Numbered from the stretch's first letter, positions 52,394-61,458 are shown. The stretch: DNA of 64,000 nt from Gammaproteobacteria bacterium (GCA_023475025.1 JAMCWB010000030.1:65853-129852); one strand, 5' to 3'. Numbers and translations are program-made. The notes: generated by a model from the letters alone, not told the origin.

Positions 52394-54055
52394 ATGTTCA
52401 AGCCAGAGTTGACCCCACTAAACCGGGCCCTGGGGCTTTCAGCCTTGCTTGCCTGCGCAAGCCCCACCCAGGCCGCAGAATTCGATACCGGCAATCCCGA
52501 CCTGATGGTGCGCTGGGACAACAGTATCCGTTACAACCTGGGTATCCGCGCCGAAGGCCGCGACAAAGCCCTGGCCAACAATGCCACCTATGACGAATCA
52601 AACTACAAGTTCGATCGAGGTGACGTCGTCACCAACCGGCTGGATGTGATGAGCGAACTGGAACTGGTCTACAGGCAAAACCATGGCCTGCGGGTCAGCG
52701 GAGCAGCCTGGTATGACCACGCCTACTCCAACACCGATATCAAGACCAACCCGGGCAACGTCTACTACCCAGGCGCTCCGGCCGGCCCCAGCACGCCCAG
52801 CTATCGAGATGGTGGCTATTCGTCTCACACCGAACGCTATCATCACGGTCTGAGTGGCGAACTGCTGGATGCCTTCGTATTCACCCGATTCTACCTGGGG
52901 GATGCACCCATCAGCCTGCGAGCGGGGCGACATACACTCTACTGGGGCAACGGCCTGCTGATCGCCGGTCATGCTGTGTCCTATGCGCAGGCGCCTCTGG
53001 ATGGCCGCAAGGCCCAGACAAACCCCGGTACCGAAACCCGCGAGATATTCCTGCCCCTCGCCCAACTGTCCGGGCAGGCACAGGTTACCGACCGGCTCTC
53101 CCTCGCCGCCCAGTATTTCCTCGAATGGGACTCCACCCGTGCGCCCGAAGGCGGAACCTATCTCGCCTCGGCAGACATCGCCCTCGAAGGGCCACACCAG
53201 CTCCCCGTCGCGCCGGGCGTCGCCTTTCCCATCATTGACCCGCTGGAGCCGGACAACCGTGGCAACTGGGGGGTGATGGCCCGCTACAGCCTGGACTTTC
53301 TGCACTCGGATATCAGCGCATTCTATCGCGAGTTCGATGATTACTCGCCCTGGGGCCTGCAAACCGGGCCCGATTTCGCACGTTACGTCTATGCCGAGGA
53401 TGTAAAGCTCTATGGCCTGAGCTGGTCCGCAGGCCCGGTGCTGGGTGGCGCTTCGGTCGGGGTCGACCTGTCCTATCGGGAAAATGCTTCGCTCATCTCC
53501 AGCCGCTTCGACCTCGCCGATGCCCAGGGTGCTCGCGGCAATACCTGGCACATGGTCGCCAATGGCCTGTGGCTTCTGCCTACCACGCCGTTGTATGACA
53601 CCGGCACACTGATTACCGAAATAGCCTACAGCCGCCTGGACAAGGTGACCAGGAACGAGAACCTGTTTCGTGGTGAAGGCTACGGCGGCTGTGATGGACA
53701 GAACAAGGACTGGGGCTGCGCCACCCGCAACTATACCGGGATCGCCGTCAACTTCACGCCGCAATGGTTGAGCGTGTTCCCCGGCTGGAACCTGTCGGCC
53801 CCCATGAGTTTCAACTACGGCCTATCCGGAAATGCCGCCACCGGCGGTGGCAACCAGGGCGACTACAACTTCAAGGTGGGTATCAAGGGCACCCTCGATG
53901 AGCGCCATGAAATCAGCCTGGCCTACATTGGCTACGGGTCCAAAACCATCACTCGCGACATCCCTGGTGTTGGCAAGACCGTGGTGGGTGGAAGCGGCGC
54001 CATTGGCCTGTCCGACCGCAACTGGATTTCCCTGACGCTCAACAGCGCATTCTAG
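52394..54055 (+). CDS. DUF1302 outer-membrane protein
   Basis: 553 residues with a signal peptide (cut after TQA, about residue 28) and a long, alternating beta-strand mature part with an aromatic C-terminus (LTLNSAF, ending in Phe), as for an outer-membrane barrel. DUF1302 proteins usually stand beside DUF1329 in clusters for steroids, terpenoids and other hydrophobic compounds, and probably form the entry pore or platform. Here only one DUF1302 serves five DUF1329 copies. It starts with GGAG upstream and is followed after 51 bp by DUF1329 copy 5. Confidence 0.88.
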   Translation: MFKPELTPLNRALGLSALLACASPTQAAEFDTGNPDLMVRWDNSIRYNLGIRAEGRDKALANNATYDESNYKFDRGDVVTNRLDVMSELELVYRQNHGLRVSGAAWYDHAYSNTDIKTNPGNVYYPGAPAGPSTPSYRDGGYSSHTERYHHGLSGELLDAFVFTRFYLGDAPISLRAGRHTLYWGNGLLIAGHAVSYAQAPLDGRKAQTNPGTETREIFLPLAQLSGQAQVTDRLSLAAQYFLEWDSTRAPEGGTYLASADIALEGPHQLPVAPGVAFPIIDPLEPDNRGNWGVMARYSLDFLHSDISAFYREFDDYSPWGLQTGPDFARYVYAEDVKLYGLSWSAGPVLGGASVGVDLSYRENASLISSRFDLADAQGARGNTWHMVANGLWLLPTTPLYDTGTLITEIAYSRLDKVTRNENLFRGEGYGGCDGQNKDWGCATRNYTGIAVNFTPQWLSVFPGWNLSAPMSFNYGLSGNAATGGGNQGDYNFKVGIKGTLDERHEISLAYIGYGSKTITRDIPGVGKTVVGGSGAIGLSDRNWISLTLNSAF

Positions 54056-54106
54056 GCCGGCACGCTGCCTGATCAGAACAAGCACAACAATAAACCGGAG
54101 TACCCC

Positions 54107-55459
54107 ATGAACATGAATCACATTGCGCTCAGCTCCTTGCTGGCAATCATTGCTGCTCCCGTCACGGCCACCGAAACCTGGACAGCCGATGACCTGGGAC
54201 AGGCGCTTACCCGCTTTGGCGCACAAGCGGCGGCGAATGAAGCCGGAACCATCCCTGAATACACTGGCGGCCTACAGGTCGGCGCCGAACTGCAACCTGG
54301 CGATGGTTTCTGGCCGAACCCGTTTGCCGATGAAGCCCCCTTGTTCCGTATCACCGCCGAGAATGCCGATGAGTTTTCCGACCAGCTGTCATCCGGACAA
54401 ATGCGACTGCTGAAACAGTATCCAGATACCTACTACATGGATATCTACCCTACCCATCGCACCGCCTCCTTCCCGGAAGACTTCCTCGCGGCGACCGAGC
54501 GAAACGCCAAGGACCCCGAGTGCCAATCGCTGAACGACGGACTGTCGATCAGCGAAGCCTGTCGAGGAGGCCTGCCCTTTCCGCTTCCAACCAGCGGTCA
54601 GGAAGTGATGTGGAACTATCTGCTCAACTACCAGGGGGTCAATGGCTGGGACTGGAACCACAGCGCCTATGTGGTCAACCAGGGTCGCGTCACACTGACC
54701 AACACCAACCGCTCCAGCGGCGAAAAGCCCTTCTATCAGATCGGCGTGCAAGGGCGCGACCCGAGAATGGCCTCGCGCATCTGGTCACGTACCGTCGCCC
54801 CGGCGCGCAAGGCGGGGGAAGCCTCCGGCTACTGGGACTACCTTGATCCGGTCAAACAGGACCGCTACGCCTGGAGCTATTCGACCGGGCAAAGACGCGT
54901 GCGCCAGGCCCCGGAGTTCTCCTACGACACGCCCAACTCGGCATTCGGCAGTGTCGCCTTCTACGACGAGATATTCCTCTTCTCCGGCAAGATGGACCGC
55001 TTCGACTGGACCCTGGAAGGCAAGCGGGAAATGTTCATTCCCTACAGCAACTACGAGTTGAAATGGGGTTGCGACATGGATACCAAGCTGATGCCGCAGC
55101 ATATCAACCCCGCCTGTGAACGCTGGGAACTGCATCGCGTATGGGTAGTGTCGGCGGAGCGCAAGGAGGGGGTACGCCATGCGCAGAAATCACGTCGCTA
55201 CTATATCGACGAAGACACCTTCGGCGCCGCCCTGTATGACGCCTGGGACAACAGCGGCGAGATGTTCCGCTCGGGAGCTCAATACAATATCCAGGCATAC
55301 GGTGCGCCAGACAACCCGCTGCAGGACTCCTATTCCCTGTATGACTTTACCCGCAATCAGTACGGCATGTTCGGCAACGGCCCGACCCGCTATCGCACGG
55401 CTCCGATCACTGAACGCGAAGCCAACCCGCAAACCATCGCCGCCGGCCAACGCCGCTGA
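54107..55459 (+). CDS. DUF1329 periplasmic/outer-membrane protein (copy 5)
   Basis: 450 residues with a signal peptide (cut after VTA, about residue 22). It is the most divergent copy: RYAWSYSTGQRRVRQAPEF replaces the usual RRIKLAPEF-type block, and KSRRYYIDED replaces KRTYYLDED. It is the only copy directly paired with DUF1302, so it is probably the ancestral partner of the pore. GGAG is upstream. Next gene (SDR) starts 28 bp later. Confidence 0.88.
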   Translation: MNMNHIALSSLLAIIAAPVTATETWTADDLGQALTRFGAQAAANEAGTIPEYTGGLQVGAELQPGDGFWPNPFADEAPLFRITAENADEFSDQLSSGQMRLLKQYPDTYYMDIYPTHRTASFPEDFLAATERNAKDPECQSLNDGLSISEACRGGLPFPLPTSGQEVMWNYLLNYQGVNGWDWNHSAYVVNQGRVTLTNTNRSSGEKPFYQIGVQGRDPRMASRIWSRTVAPARKAGEASGYWDYLDPVKQDRYAWSYSTGQRRVRQAPEFSYDTPNSAFGSVAFYDEIFLFSGKMDRFDWTLEGKREMFIPYSNYELKWGCDMDTKLMPQHINPACERWELHRVWVVSAERKEGVRHAQKSRRYYIDEDTFGAALYDAWDNSGEMFRSGAQYNIQAYGAPDNPLQDSYSLYDFTRNQYGMFGNGPTRYRTAPITEREANPQTIAAGQRR

Positions 55460-55487
55460 CCTTGCCTGCACCTGGGAGTTTGCCGCC

Positions 55488-56285
55488 ATGAAGCGACTCA
55501 TTGAAAAAGTAGCAATCATTACCGGCGCCGGCAGCGGTATCGGACGTGCCAGCGCCCACACCTTCGCCGCACAGGGCGCAAAAGTGGTGGTGACCGATCT
55601 GTATCCTGACGCGGCAGATCGGGTCGCCCACAGCATCAAGGAAGCCGGCGGACATGCCATTGCCCTAAAGGTGGATGTTGGCCAGGAAGCGGATATCAAA
55701 CGGATGATCGACAGCACCATCGAGGCTTATGGGCGCCTCGATGTGCTGTTCAACAACGCGGTCAACAAAAACCCTGAAACAGCACGGGATGTCGATTTCA
55801 TCAACTTCAATGAAGAGCTGTTCCACGCCAACATGCGCGTCAACGTACTGGGCGGCGTGCTGGCCTGCAAACACGCACTGCCGCATATGCTCGAACAGTC
55901 CCACGGCTCGATCATTTTCACCTCATCCACCAGCTCCATCGCCGGTGAGGTGGCGCAGTTCAGCTACGGCGCCTCCAAGGCGGCGCTCAACTGGTACGTA
56001 CAAAGCATTGCCGCCACTTTCGGCAAACGCGGCGTTCGCTGCAATGCGATTCTGCCTGGAGTTATCCGCACGGCAGCCCTCGAAGGCTGGGCCAACGACA
56101 AGATGGTCCAGGCGTTTCTCGACATTCAGAACGTTCCCCAACTGGGGGAGCCGGAAGACATCGCCAACATGGCGGTATTTCTCGCATCGGACGAGTCACG
56201 CTACGTCAATGGTGCGTTGATGCGAGTCGACGGCGGTATGAGTTGCACCACCCCCATGGTGCCCGTAGTCAGGGCTTATCTCTGA
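55488..56285 (+). CDS. Short-chain dehydrogenase/reductase
   Basis: SDR of 265 residues. Cofactor motif TGAGSGIGR, NNAVNK near 90, catalytic Ser in FTSSTSS and Tyr-x3-Lys in SYGASK; ends MRVDGGMS. The start at ATG 55488 (MKRLIEKVAIITGAG) follows GGGAG; longer in-frame versions run through the DUF1329 gene and are unlikely. Part of the DUF1302 operon that runs to 60360. Confidence 0.88.
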   Translation: MKRLIEKVAIITGAGSGIGRASAHTFAAQGAKVVVTDLYPDAADRVAHSIKEAGGHAIALKVDVGQEADIKRMIDSTIEAYGRLDVLFNNAVNKNPETARDVDFINFNEELFHANMRVNVLGGVLACKHALPHMLEQSHGSIIFTSSTSSIAGEVAQFSYGASKAALNWYVQSIAATFGKRGVRCNAILPGVIRTAALEGWANDKMVQAFLDIQNVPQLGEPEDIANMAVFLASDESRYVNGALMRVDGGMSCTTPMVPVVRAYL

Positions 56286-56316
56286 CCGGGACACGACACC
56301 ACCTTCTACTGACTCG

Positions 56317-56778
56317 ATGCGAGATTCGAAAATGGGTATACGACAGGAAAAGATCATCAGGGAATTCTGCGCGGCATGGGGCGATGGCACAGCCACTTCT
56401 CGGCCGCAACTTGAAACCATTCTGAACATGATGACCGAGGATGCCGTGTGGCAGCTCTGGGTACCCGGCGGACCGGTCATTCGCGGTCGCCAGGCATTGC
56501 GCGATGAAATCAGCCGGCAAATGAGCTACGTCACCCATAACCACTGCGTAATCCGCAACATCGTGTCCTCGGACAACGTGGTGATGACCGAGCGCGATGA
56601 CTATGCAGTGTCCAGCGGCAAGCCCATGCCGCATTCCATGGTAGCCGTGTACGAGTTGAACGATGACGGTTTGATCCGCGCCTGGCGCGAGTACCTCGAC
56701 ACCGCCGATCTGGCCAGGAAAAAGGGCGTTTCCCTGGACCAGGTGGGTGGGCCAGGAATGCATGTCCCTGACGTCTGA
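56317..56778 (+). CDS. SnoaL/limonene-epoxide-hydrolase-like NTF2 protein
   Basis: 153 residues, NTF2 cone fold. TERDDYAV and RAWREYLDTADL resemble the Arg/Asp pair and WRDYFD region of limonene-1,2-epoxide hydrolase, so hydrolysis of a terpenoid epoxide is a reasonable guess. It is less close to the two other SnoaL proteins in the window. In the operon it sits between an SDR and a phosphotransferase-fold protein. Confidence 0.72.
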   Translation: MRDSKMGIRQEKIIREFCAAWGDGTATSRPQLETILNMMTEDAVWQLWVPGGPVIRGRQALRDEISRQMSYVTHNHCVIRNIVSSDNVVMTERDDYAVSSGKPMPHSMVAVYELNDDGLIRAWREYLDTADLARKKGVSLDQVGGPGMHVPDV

Positions 56779-56849
56779 GTATCCCCCTTCCATACATGAC
56801 GAGATTCCCGCCGGAGCCGGACTCGTAGAAGTATATTTCGGAGCAATGA

Positions 56850-58217
56850 ATGAACATGGCCGTACAAGATAATGCCAATGCAGTGAGCGAGCAGAAAATA
56901 TGCCGATTCGTAGAGCAGTTGCTCGAAGGCATAGTCATCAGCATTGAACGCCTGCCGCGCTGGCGCCCAGCCTGGAATATCGATCTGCAACAGGGTGACA
57001 AGATCATCAAACTGCATATTCGTGGTGAGCGCGGCGGTGACGTCAGCCCCTTTCCGGACCTGCGCCGCGAGGCGGATATTCTGTCGTTGATTGGTCAACA
57101 GGGTGTTCCTGCCCCGCGCATATACGGCTTCTGCGAAGATCCTCAAGCGATCGTGATGGAGGCCGTGCCAGGCACGCGGGATGTATCGCAAGCCAGGGAC
57201 GACGCAGAGCGCCTTAGCCTAGCCAGACAATACGTTGAAGCCATGGCGACCATGCACAAACTACCCTTGGAAGGATTCGTAGCCAAGGGCATCGACCTCC
57301 CAAAAGGTGCCGAAGCTATCGCGCTGGCCGGCCTGAATGCCTATTATCCGCTCTATGCCCGGAACAAGACCCGCCCGCAACCGCTGATCGAGTTCGCCCT
57401 GAACTGGCTACGCAGGAATGTCCCGCAGCACCGCACCCGGGCCAGCCTGGTGCAGTATGATTCCGGCCAGTACCTGTTCGAAAATGGCAAGCTGAACGCC
57501 CTCTATGATTTCGAGTTCGCCATGATTGGCGATCCGCTGGCCGATCTGGCGTCTGCCCGGATGCGCGACAACTATGAACCCCTCGGCTGCCCATTCAGCG
57601 AACTTTACCGCTACTACCAGCAAATCAGTGGTGAACCACCCGAACCGGATGTCGTGCGCTTTCATACCGCCCTATTCTCTACCGTCAGCACCATGCAGTT
57701 CTCCTCGACAGTCGCCACACCACAACCAGGAGATCCGCACGATACCTATATCGAGTTCGACATCGCCCTGCGCCGCGTAGTAGTACATGCCCTGGCGGAA
57801 TCGATGGGCGTCACCATCGAAACCCCGGTCATCCCTATCGAAATCATCGGGCCGAACAGCGAACTGCTCAACATGTTGAGCGATGCGGTAGAGCAGGTGG
57901 ACGTCGCCGATCCATTTCAGCGAACCAAGCTGAACGCCGTGCGCAAGATCGTCGAATACCTGGGCAAGGCCGATGCCATGACAATTGCACTGCAAGCACA
58001 GGATATACACGAAGCCTCGGCGCTGCTGGGCAGGCACGTCGAAACCATAGAAGAGCTGGACGCCGCACTGGAGCACTTCGTCATCAACGCCGGCGCCGAA
58101 CACGACCTGGCGCTGCTGCAACTGTTCGCCTCGCAAATAGAGCGGCGGGTGCAGGTGTTCGGTAGCACAGCCATAGGTGCATCGGCCAGCCATATCGACC
58201 TGCCGGAGTTGAAATGA
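56850..58217 (+). CDS. Aminoglycoside phosphotransferase-fold protein
   Basis: 455 residues, kinase-like APH fold: VMEAVPGTRD hinge near 105 and DFEFAMIGDPLADLA as metal-binding end of the catalytic loop. The Brenner motif HGDxxxxN reads QYDSGQY, so the His and Asn are missing while the Asp stays. The last roughly 130 residues form an extra helical domain. Relatives are found in steroid, terpenoid and acyl-CoA catabolic clusters, with substrate unknown. It overlaps the next SDR by ATGA. A phosphorylation step or a non-catalytic role are both open. Confidence 0.75.
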   Translation: MNMAVQDNANAVSEQKICRFVEQLLEGIVISIERLPRWRPAWNIDLQQGDKIIKLHIRGERGGDVSPFPDLRREADILSLIGQQGVPAPRIYGFCEDPQAIVMEAVPGTRDVSQARDDAERLSLARQYVEAMATMHKLPLEGFVAKGIDLPKGAEAIALAGLNAYYPLYARNKTRPQPLIEFALNWLRRNVPQHRTRASLVQYDSGQYLFENGKLNALYDFEFAMIGDPLADLASARMRDNYEPLGCPFSELYRYYQQISGEPPEPDVVRFHTALFSTVSTMQFSSTVATPQPGDPHDTYIEFDIALRRVVVHALAESMGVTIETPVIPIEIIGPNSELLNMLSDAVEQVDVADPFQRTKLNAVRKIVEYLGKADAMTIALQAQDIHEASALLGRHVETIEELDAALEHFVINAGAEHDLALLQLFASQIERRVQVFGSTAIGASASHIDLPELK

Positions 58218-59056
58218 CTATCGACATAACCACCCGTCAAGCCGATACATCCTTCCCCAACCGCTACGGCCCCTGGGCATTGATCGCCGGAGCGTCCCAC
58301 GGAGTGGGCGCCGCCTTTGCGCAACAGGTCGCCACACGGGGGCTGAACTGCATTCTGGTCGCAAGGAACCAGAGTGCCCTGCAATCACTGAAACAGCAGC
58401 TAGAAAGCCGTTATGGCGTGGAGGTCCTGACCATCAGCCAGGATCTCTCTGCAGCGGACGCCACGTCCCGACTGCTGGCAGCCACCGGCACTCGCCAGGT
58501 GGGTCTGCTCATCTACAACGCTGGCGGCGACCCGTTCATCAGCCAGTTTCTCAACACCGACGCCGAGCGCTGGAAAAGCCTGCTGCGACTGAATGCCCAG
58601 ACGGTGCTGGAGGCCAGCCATGCCTATGGCGGCCAGATGCTGGCGCGCCGCCGAGGCGGCCTGATCCTGGTCGGCTCGCATGCGGCGCTGGGCGGTGTAC
58701 GCAAGCTCGGCATGTACTCGGCAACCAAAGCCTTCTCCCTCAACCTGGGTGAATCACTCTGGGCCGAATGGAAGGACCAGGGAGTGGACGTTCTCAACCT
58801 GCTGATCAGCACGGTGGATACGCCGATGATGCGGCAGACCATGCAGCGGCTGAATATCCCCAACGCCATGACGATGCAGTTGCCACAGGCCGATGATATT
58901 GCCCGCCTGGCGCTGCAGGAACTGCCCAACGGCCCGACGCTGGTACACCCAGACGATCTCGTCAGACGAAATGATGATGAACCTTCGCCCGGTCACCGCA
59001 GGCGTGAGCATGTGGTCAGCAAAAGTGCCGAAGCGGCGGTTTTCATCGGTGAATGA
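58214..59056 (+). CDS. Short-chain dehydrogenase/reductase
   Basis: SDR of 280 residues, YqjQ/DltE-like branch. Cofactor segment AGASHGVGAAFAQQ, YNAGGDP, catalytic Ser in LVGSHAAL and Tyr-x3-Lys in MYSATK. The C-terminal tail is short and basic (SPGHRRREHVVSK). Its start overlaps the phosphotransferase stop (ATGA), so these are coupled. Confidence 0.86.
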   Translation: MTIDITTRQADTSFPNRYGPWALIAGASHGVGAAFAQQVATRGLNCILVARNQSALQSLKQQLESRYGVEVLTISQDLSAADATSRLLAATGTRQVGLLIYNAGGDPFISQFLNTDAERWKSLLRLNAQTVLEASHAYGGQMLARRRGGLILVGSHAALGGVRKLGMYSATKAFSLNLGESLWAEWKDQGVDVLNLLISTVDTPMMRQTMQRLNIPNAMTMQLPQADDIARLALQELPNGPTLVHPDDLVRRNDDEPSPGHRRREHVVSKSAEAAVFIGE

Positions 59057-59106
59057 CTGATGGCCACGCTGCGCTATTTCCAACTTACCTTGCACGGACT
59101 GTGAGC

Positions 59107-60360
59107 ATGAAAAACTTCGACACCAGGGAATTCAAGTTTGGCTGGAAGATACTGATCCTTGCTACCGTGGGCGTAGCCACCAGCTCCAGCTCACTGCTGC
59201 TGTACAGCTTCAGTGCCATGATGATTCCCCTGGAGCAGGCCATGGGCTGGGGGCGCAGTGAGTTGCAGGCGGCCATCACAGCCCTGTCGCTGGGCACCAT
59301 TGTCGCCGCCCAGCTTGCCGGCTGGCTCAACCTGAAATTCGGTTTGCGGGTTGTGACCATCCTGTCGCTACTCGCTCTCTCGGTCAGCCTGCTACTGCTG
59401 ACCCAGATCCAGCATTCGATCTGGAGCCTGTACCTGGGTTACTTTCTAGTCCCTCTGGCTGGGCTGGGAACGTTGCAAATCACCTGGTCACATCTGGTCA
59501 ATCTGTGGTTCGTGGAAAACCGCGGGCTGGCGCTGGCCATCATTCTCAGCGGGTCAGGCCTTGCCGCCGCACTCCTGCCGCTGCTGATCACCTGGTCAGT
59601 GACCCTGTGGAACTGGCAAGCCGGCTTCATTGCCCTGGCTCTGCTGCCGGTTCTCGTCGCCTTGCCACTGGCATTGCGCTGGCTCATGCCTACCCGGCCC
59701 AGAGCCAGTACGACAGCCGCGGAACCAGCGCCACCCCAGCCGGAAACAGGCGGCATGCTGCTCAAGAAGGCATTGCGCTCGTGGCGTTTCTGGGTATGCA
59801 ATCTGTCGATGACCCTGGTGGTGGCCTGTGTGGTTGGTTTGGTCACCAATATCATTCCATTGTTGCAGGACAGGGGATTGAGCGCGGTGGAAGCAGGGCA
59901 GATTTTCAGCGCCTTCGGCGTATCACTGATACTCGGCAGGCTGGTGGTGGGTTATCTGATCGATCGTCTGTGGGCCCCAGGGGTGGCTGCCATAGCCCTG
60001 ATGATGCCGGCACTTGCCTGTCTGATCTTCGCCATGACCACCAATAGCACTGGACTTTACATTCTGGCAACGCTCCTGGTCGGAGTGGGAGCCGGCGCAG
60101 AATTCGACATTGCAGCCTATCTCATTGCCCGCTATTTCGGCATGCGCGACTATGGTCGGCTGTTCGGTGTTCACCTGGGCCTGATTACCGCTGGTGCGGC
60201 CGCCGCCCCGCTGCTGTTCGGTGCGCTTTACAGCATGACTGGCGACTACTCGGGCCTGCTGAGCTTCAGCACCGTCTGCTTCATCGTCGGGCCTCTACTG
60301 TTGCTGACCCTTGGCAGCTATCCGGTATGGCGACGGGAGGCCGTACCCGCATGCCCATAA
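59107..60360 (+). CDS. MFS transporter, OFA-like (paralog 3 of 3)
   Basis: About 417 residues, twelve segments. It shares GWKILILATVG, YSFSAMMIPLEQ and GAEFDIAAYLIARYFGMRDYGRLFG with 30354 and 44379. I use ATG 59107 (MKNFDTREF), which matches its paralogs; an in-frame ATG at 59053 overlaps the SDR stop as ATGA and would add 18 residues. Last gene of the DUF1302 operon. No clear terminator follows; the folX remnant begins 35 bp later on the other strand. Confidence 0.88.
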   Translation: MKNFDTREFKFGWKILILATVGVATSSSSLLLYSFSAMMIPLEQAMGWGRSELQAAITALSLGTIVAAQLAGWLNLKFGLRVVTILSLLALSVSLLLLTQIQHSIWSLYLGYFLVPLAGLGTLQITWSHLVNLWFVENRGLALAIILSGSGLAAALLPLLITWSVTLWNWQAGFIALALLPVLVALPLALRWLMPTRPRASTTAAEPAPPQPETGGMLLKKALRSWRFWVCNLSMTLVVACVVGLVTNIIPLLQDRGLSAVEAGQIFSAFGVSLILGRLVVGYLIDRLWAPGVAAIALMMPALACLIFAMTTNSTGLYILATLLVGVGAGAEFDIAAYLIARYFGMRDYGRLFGVHLGLITAGAAAAPLLFGALYSMTGDYSGLLSFSTVCFIVGPLLLLTLGSYPVWRREAVPACP

Positions 60361-60394
60361 TACCGCGGCGCACTGTCTGTCCTGCCGAATTTGG

Positions 60395-60408
60395 CTAGGG
60401 TCCGTTGC
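60395..60408. repeat. Breakpoint repeat CTAGGGTCCGTTGC (left copy)
   Basis: Lies next to the folX breakpoint. A copy with one change (CTAGGGTCTGTTGC) is at 61401-61414 near the folM breakpoint, in the same direction. The sequence resembles the end of an insertion element, but no element is left. Confidence 0.5.
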
Positions 60409-60538
60409 ACCTTCGCCATAGCCCATTGATCACTACGTCCTGGCGGTTGAGGATTTCCTCTTGATTGATACCGATATAGGTACGCAGGTGCAGGTTCTTG
60501 ATCCGGATTCTGGCTAGGCCGGGAGTAATCTGCTGCAT
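60395..60538 (-). pseudogene. folX: folX remnant (dihydroneopterin triphosphate 2'-epimerase), 3'-truncated
   Basis: From ATG 60538 the frame reads an N-terminus typical of FolX ([20 protein letters not shown], then [12 protein letters not shown]), about 38 residues. It then passes into unrelated sequence and a TAG at 60395. Normal length is about 120 residues. It begins 3 bp after the folE stop, as in an intact folE-folX operon. A start at GTG 60541 is also possible. Confidence 0.82.
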
Positions 60539-60541
60539 CAC

Positions 60542-61105
60542 TTACTGGCCTCGAGTAATCAGTTGCAGGAACTCCTGGCGGGAGTTGACCGATTCGCGGA
60601 AGGCGCCAAGCATGACAGAGGTGTACATCGATGAGTTCTGCTTCTCGACGCCGCGCATCATCATGCACATATGCTTGGCTTCGATCACGACCGCAACGCC
60701 GTGCGCCTCGGTAACCGACTGCAGGGCTTCTGCGATCTGCCGGGTCAGGTTCTCCTGGATTTGCAGGCGCCGGGCGAACATGTCGACGATGCGGGCAACC
60801 TTGGACAGGCCGATGACCTTGCCGGTCGGAATATAGGCGACGTGGGCCTTGCCGATAAAGGGCAGCATGTGATGCTCACACAGCGAGTACAGCTCGATGT
60901 CCTTGACGATCACCATTTCATCGTTGTCCGACTCGAACAGCGCGCCGTTGACGATTTCTTCCAGTGACTGGTCATAGCCGCGACACAGGAACTGCATGGC
61001 CTTGGCTGCCCGTTTGGGGGTGTCTTTGAGGCCACCACGGTCTGGGTCCTCGCCAAGATTGGAGAGGATGTCGTGATAATTCTGGGTCAGTTTTTCAAGG
61101 CTCAT
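60542..61105 (-). CDS. folE: GTP cyclohydrolase I
   Basis: 187 residues, full-length FolE type I. Makes 7,8-dihydroneopterin triphosphate from GTP for folate or tetrahydromonapterin. The zinc and catalytic block [10 protein letters not shown] near 75 and the later Cys in HMCMMMRG are intact, as are TPKRAAKAM and [10 protein letters not shown]. The only undamaged gene of an original folM-folE-folX set. Tetrahydromonapterin is the cofactor of phenylalanine hydroxylase in Pseudomonas, but with folM and folX broken this copy alone cannot make it. Probably a second folE in the genome. Confidence 0.95.
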   Translation of the reverse strand: MSLEKLTQNYHDILSNLGEDPDRGGLKDTPKRAAKAMQFLCRGYDQSLEEIVNGALFESDNDEMVIVKDIELYSLCEHHMLPFIGKAHVAYIPTGKVIGLSKVARIVDMFARRLQIQENLTRQIAEALQSVTEAHGVAVVIEAKHMCMMMRGVEKQNSSMYTSVMLGAFRESVNSRQEFLQLITRGQ

Positions 61106-61124
61106 GGCGGAAATTCCGTGCTGA

Positions 61125-61367
61125 TTATTTGAGGTGCCTGCCGCCGTTCAGCTCAAGGCAGGTATCTGTGACGTAAGGGTTGTCCATCAGGTAGCGAATG
61201 GACTGGTAGACCACTTCCGGCCCAGGCTCGATACCCAGGGCCGATTTGGCCAGTGCTTGTTCCCGATAGTCGGGGCTGTCGTCGTCGTTGAACATGATCA
61301 GGGCCGGGGCGATGTCATTGACCTTGATCCGTGGTGCGAAACGAGCCGCGAAGGAGCGGGTCCTTCC
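61125..61367 (-). pseudogene. folM: folM remnant (dihydromonapterin reductase), 5'-truncated
   Basis: The last roughly 78 codons of a FolM-type SDR remain: SFAARFAPRIKVNDIAPALI, then GIEPGPEVVYQSIRYL and NGGRHLK before the TAA at 61125. Upstream, homology stops and an in-frame TAA lies at 61368-61370. So the N-terminal two thirds, with cofactor site and catalytic residues, are gone. It sits 19 bp before folE in the usual order. The rest of the gap to 61458 shows only the right breakpoint repeat. Confidence 0.82.
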
Positions 61368-61400
61368 TTACTGCAGGGGGTGTCGTTCATCTTTAGCCTT

Positions 61401-61414
61401 CTAGGGTCTGTTGC
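61401..61414. repeat. Breakpoint repeat CTAGGGTCTGTTGC (right copy)
   Basis: 13 of 14 bases equal to 60395-60408 and in the same direction, 31 bp beyond the folM breakpoint. The similarity continues loosely (pyrimidine run, then TTCGC) on the right. Confidence 0.5.
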
Positions 61415-61458
61415 CGTTTCTTCGCAAGTCGCGTTGCTTAAAAAAATGTCGCCAGATC

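Noticed and set aside
52598-53764. 388-codon open frame on the minus strand opposite the DUF1302 gene
   Set aside because: No likeness; the plus strand encodes a complete outer-membrane protein with signal peptide.
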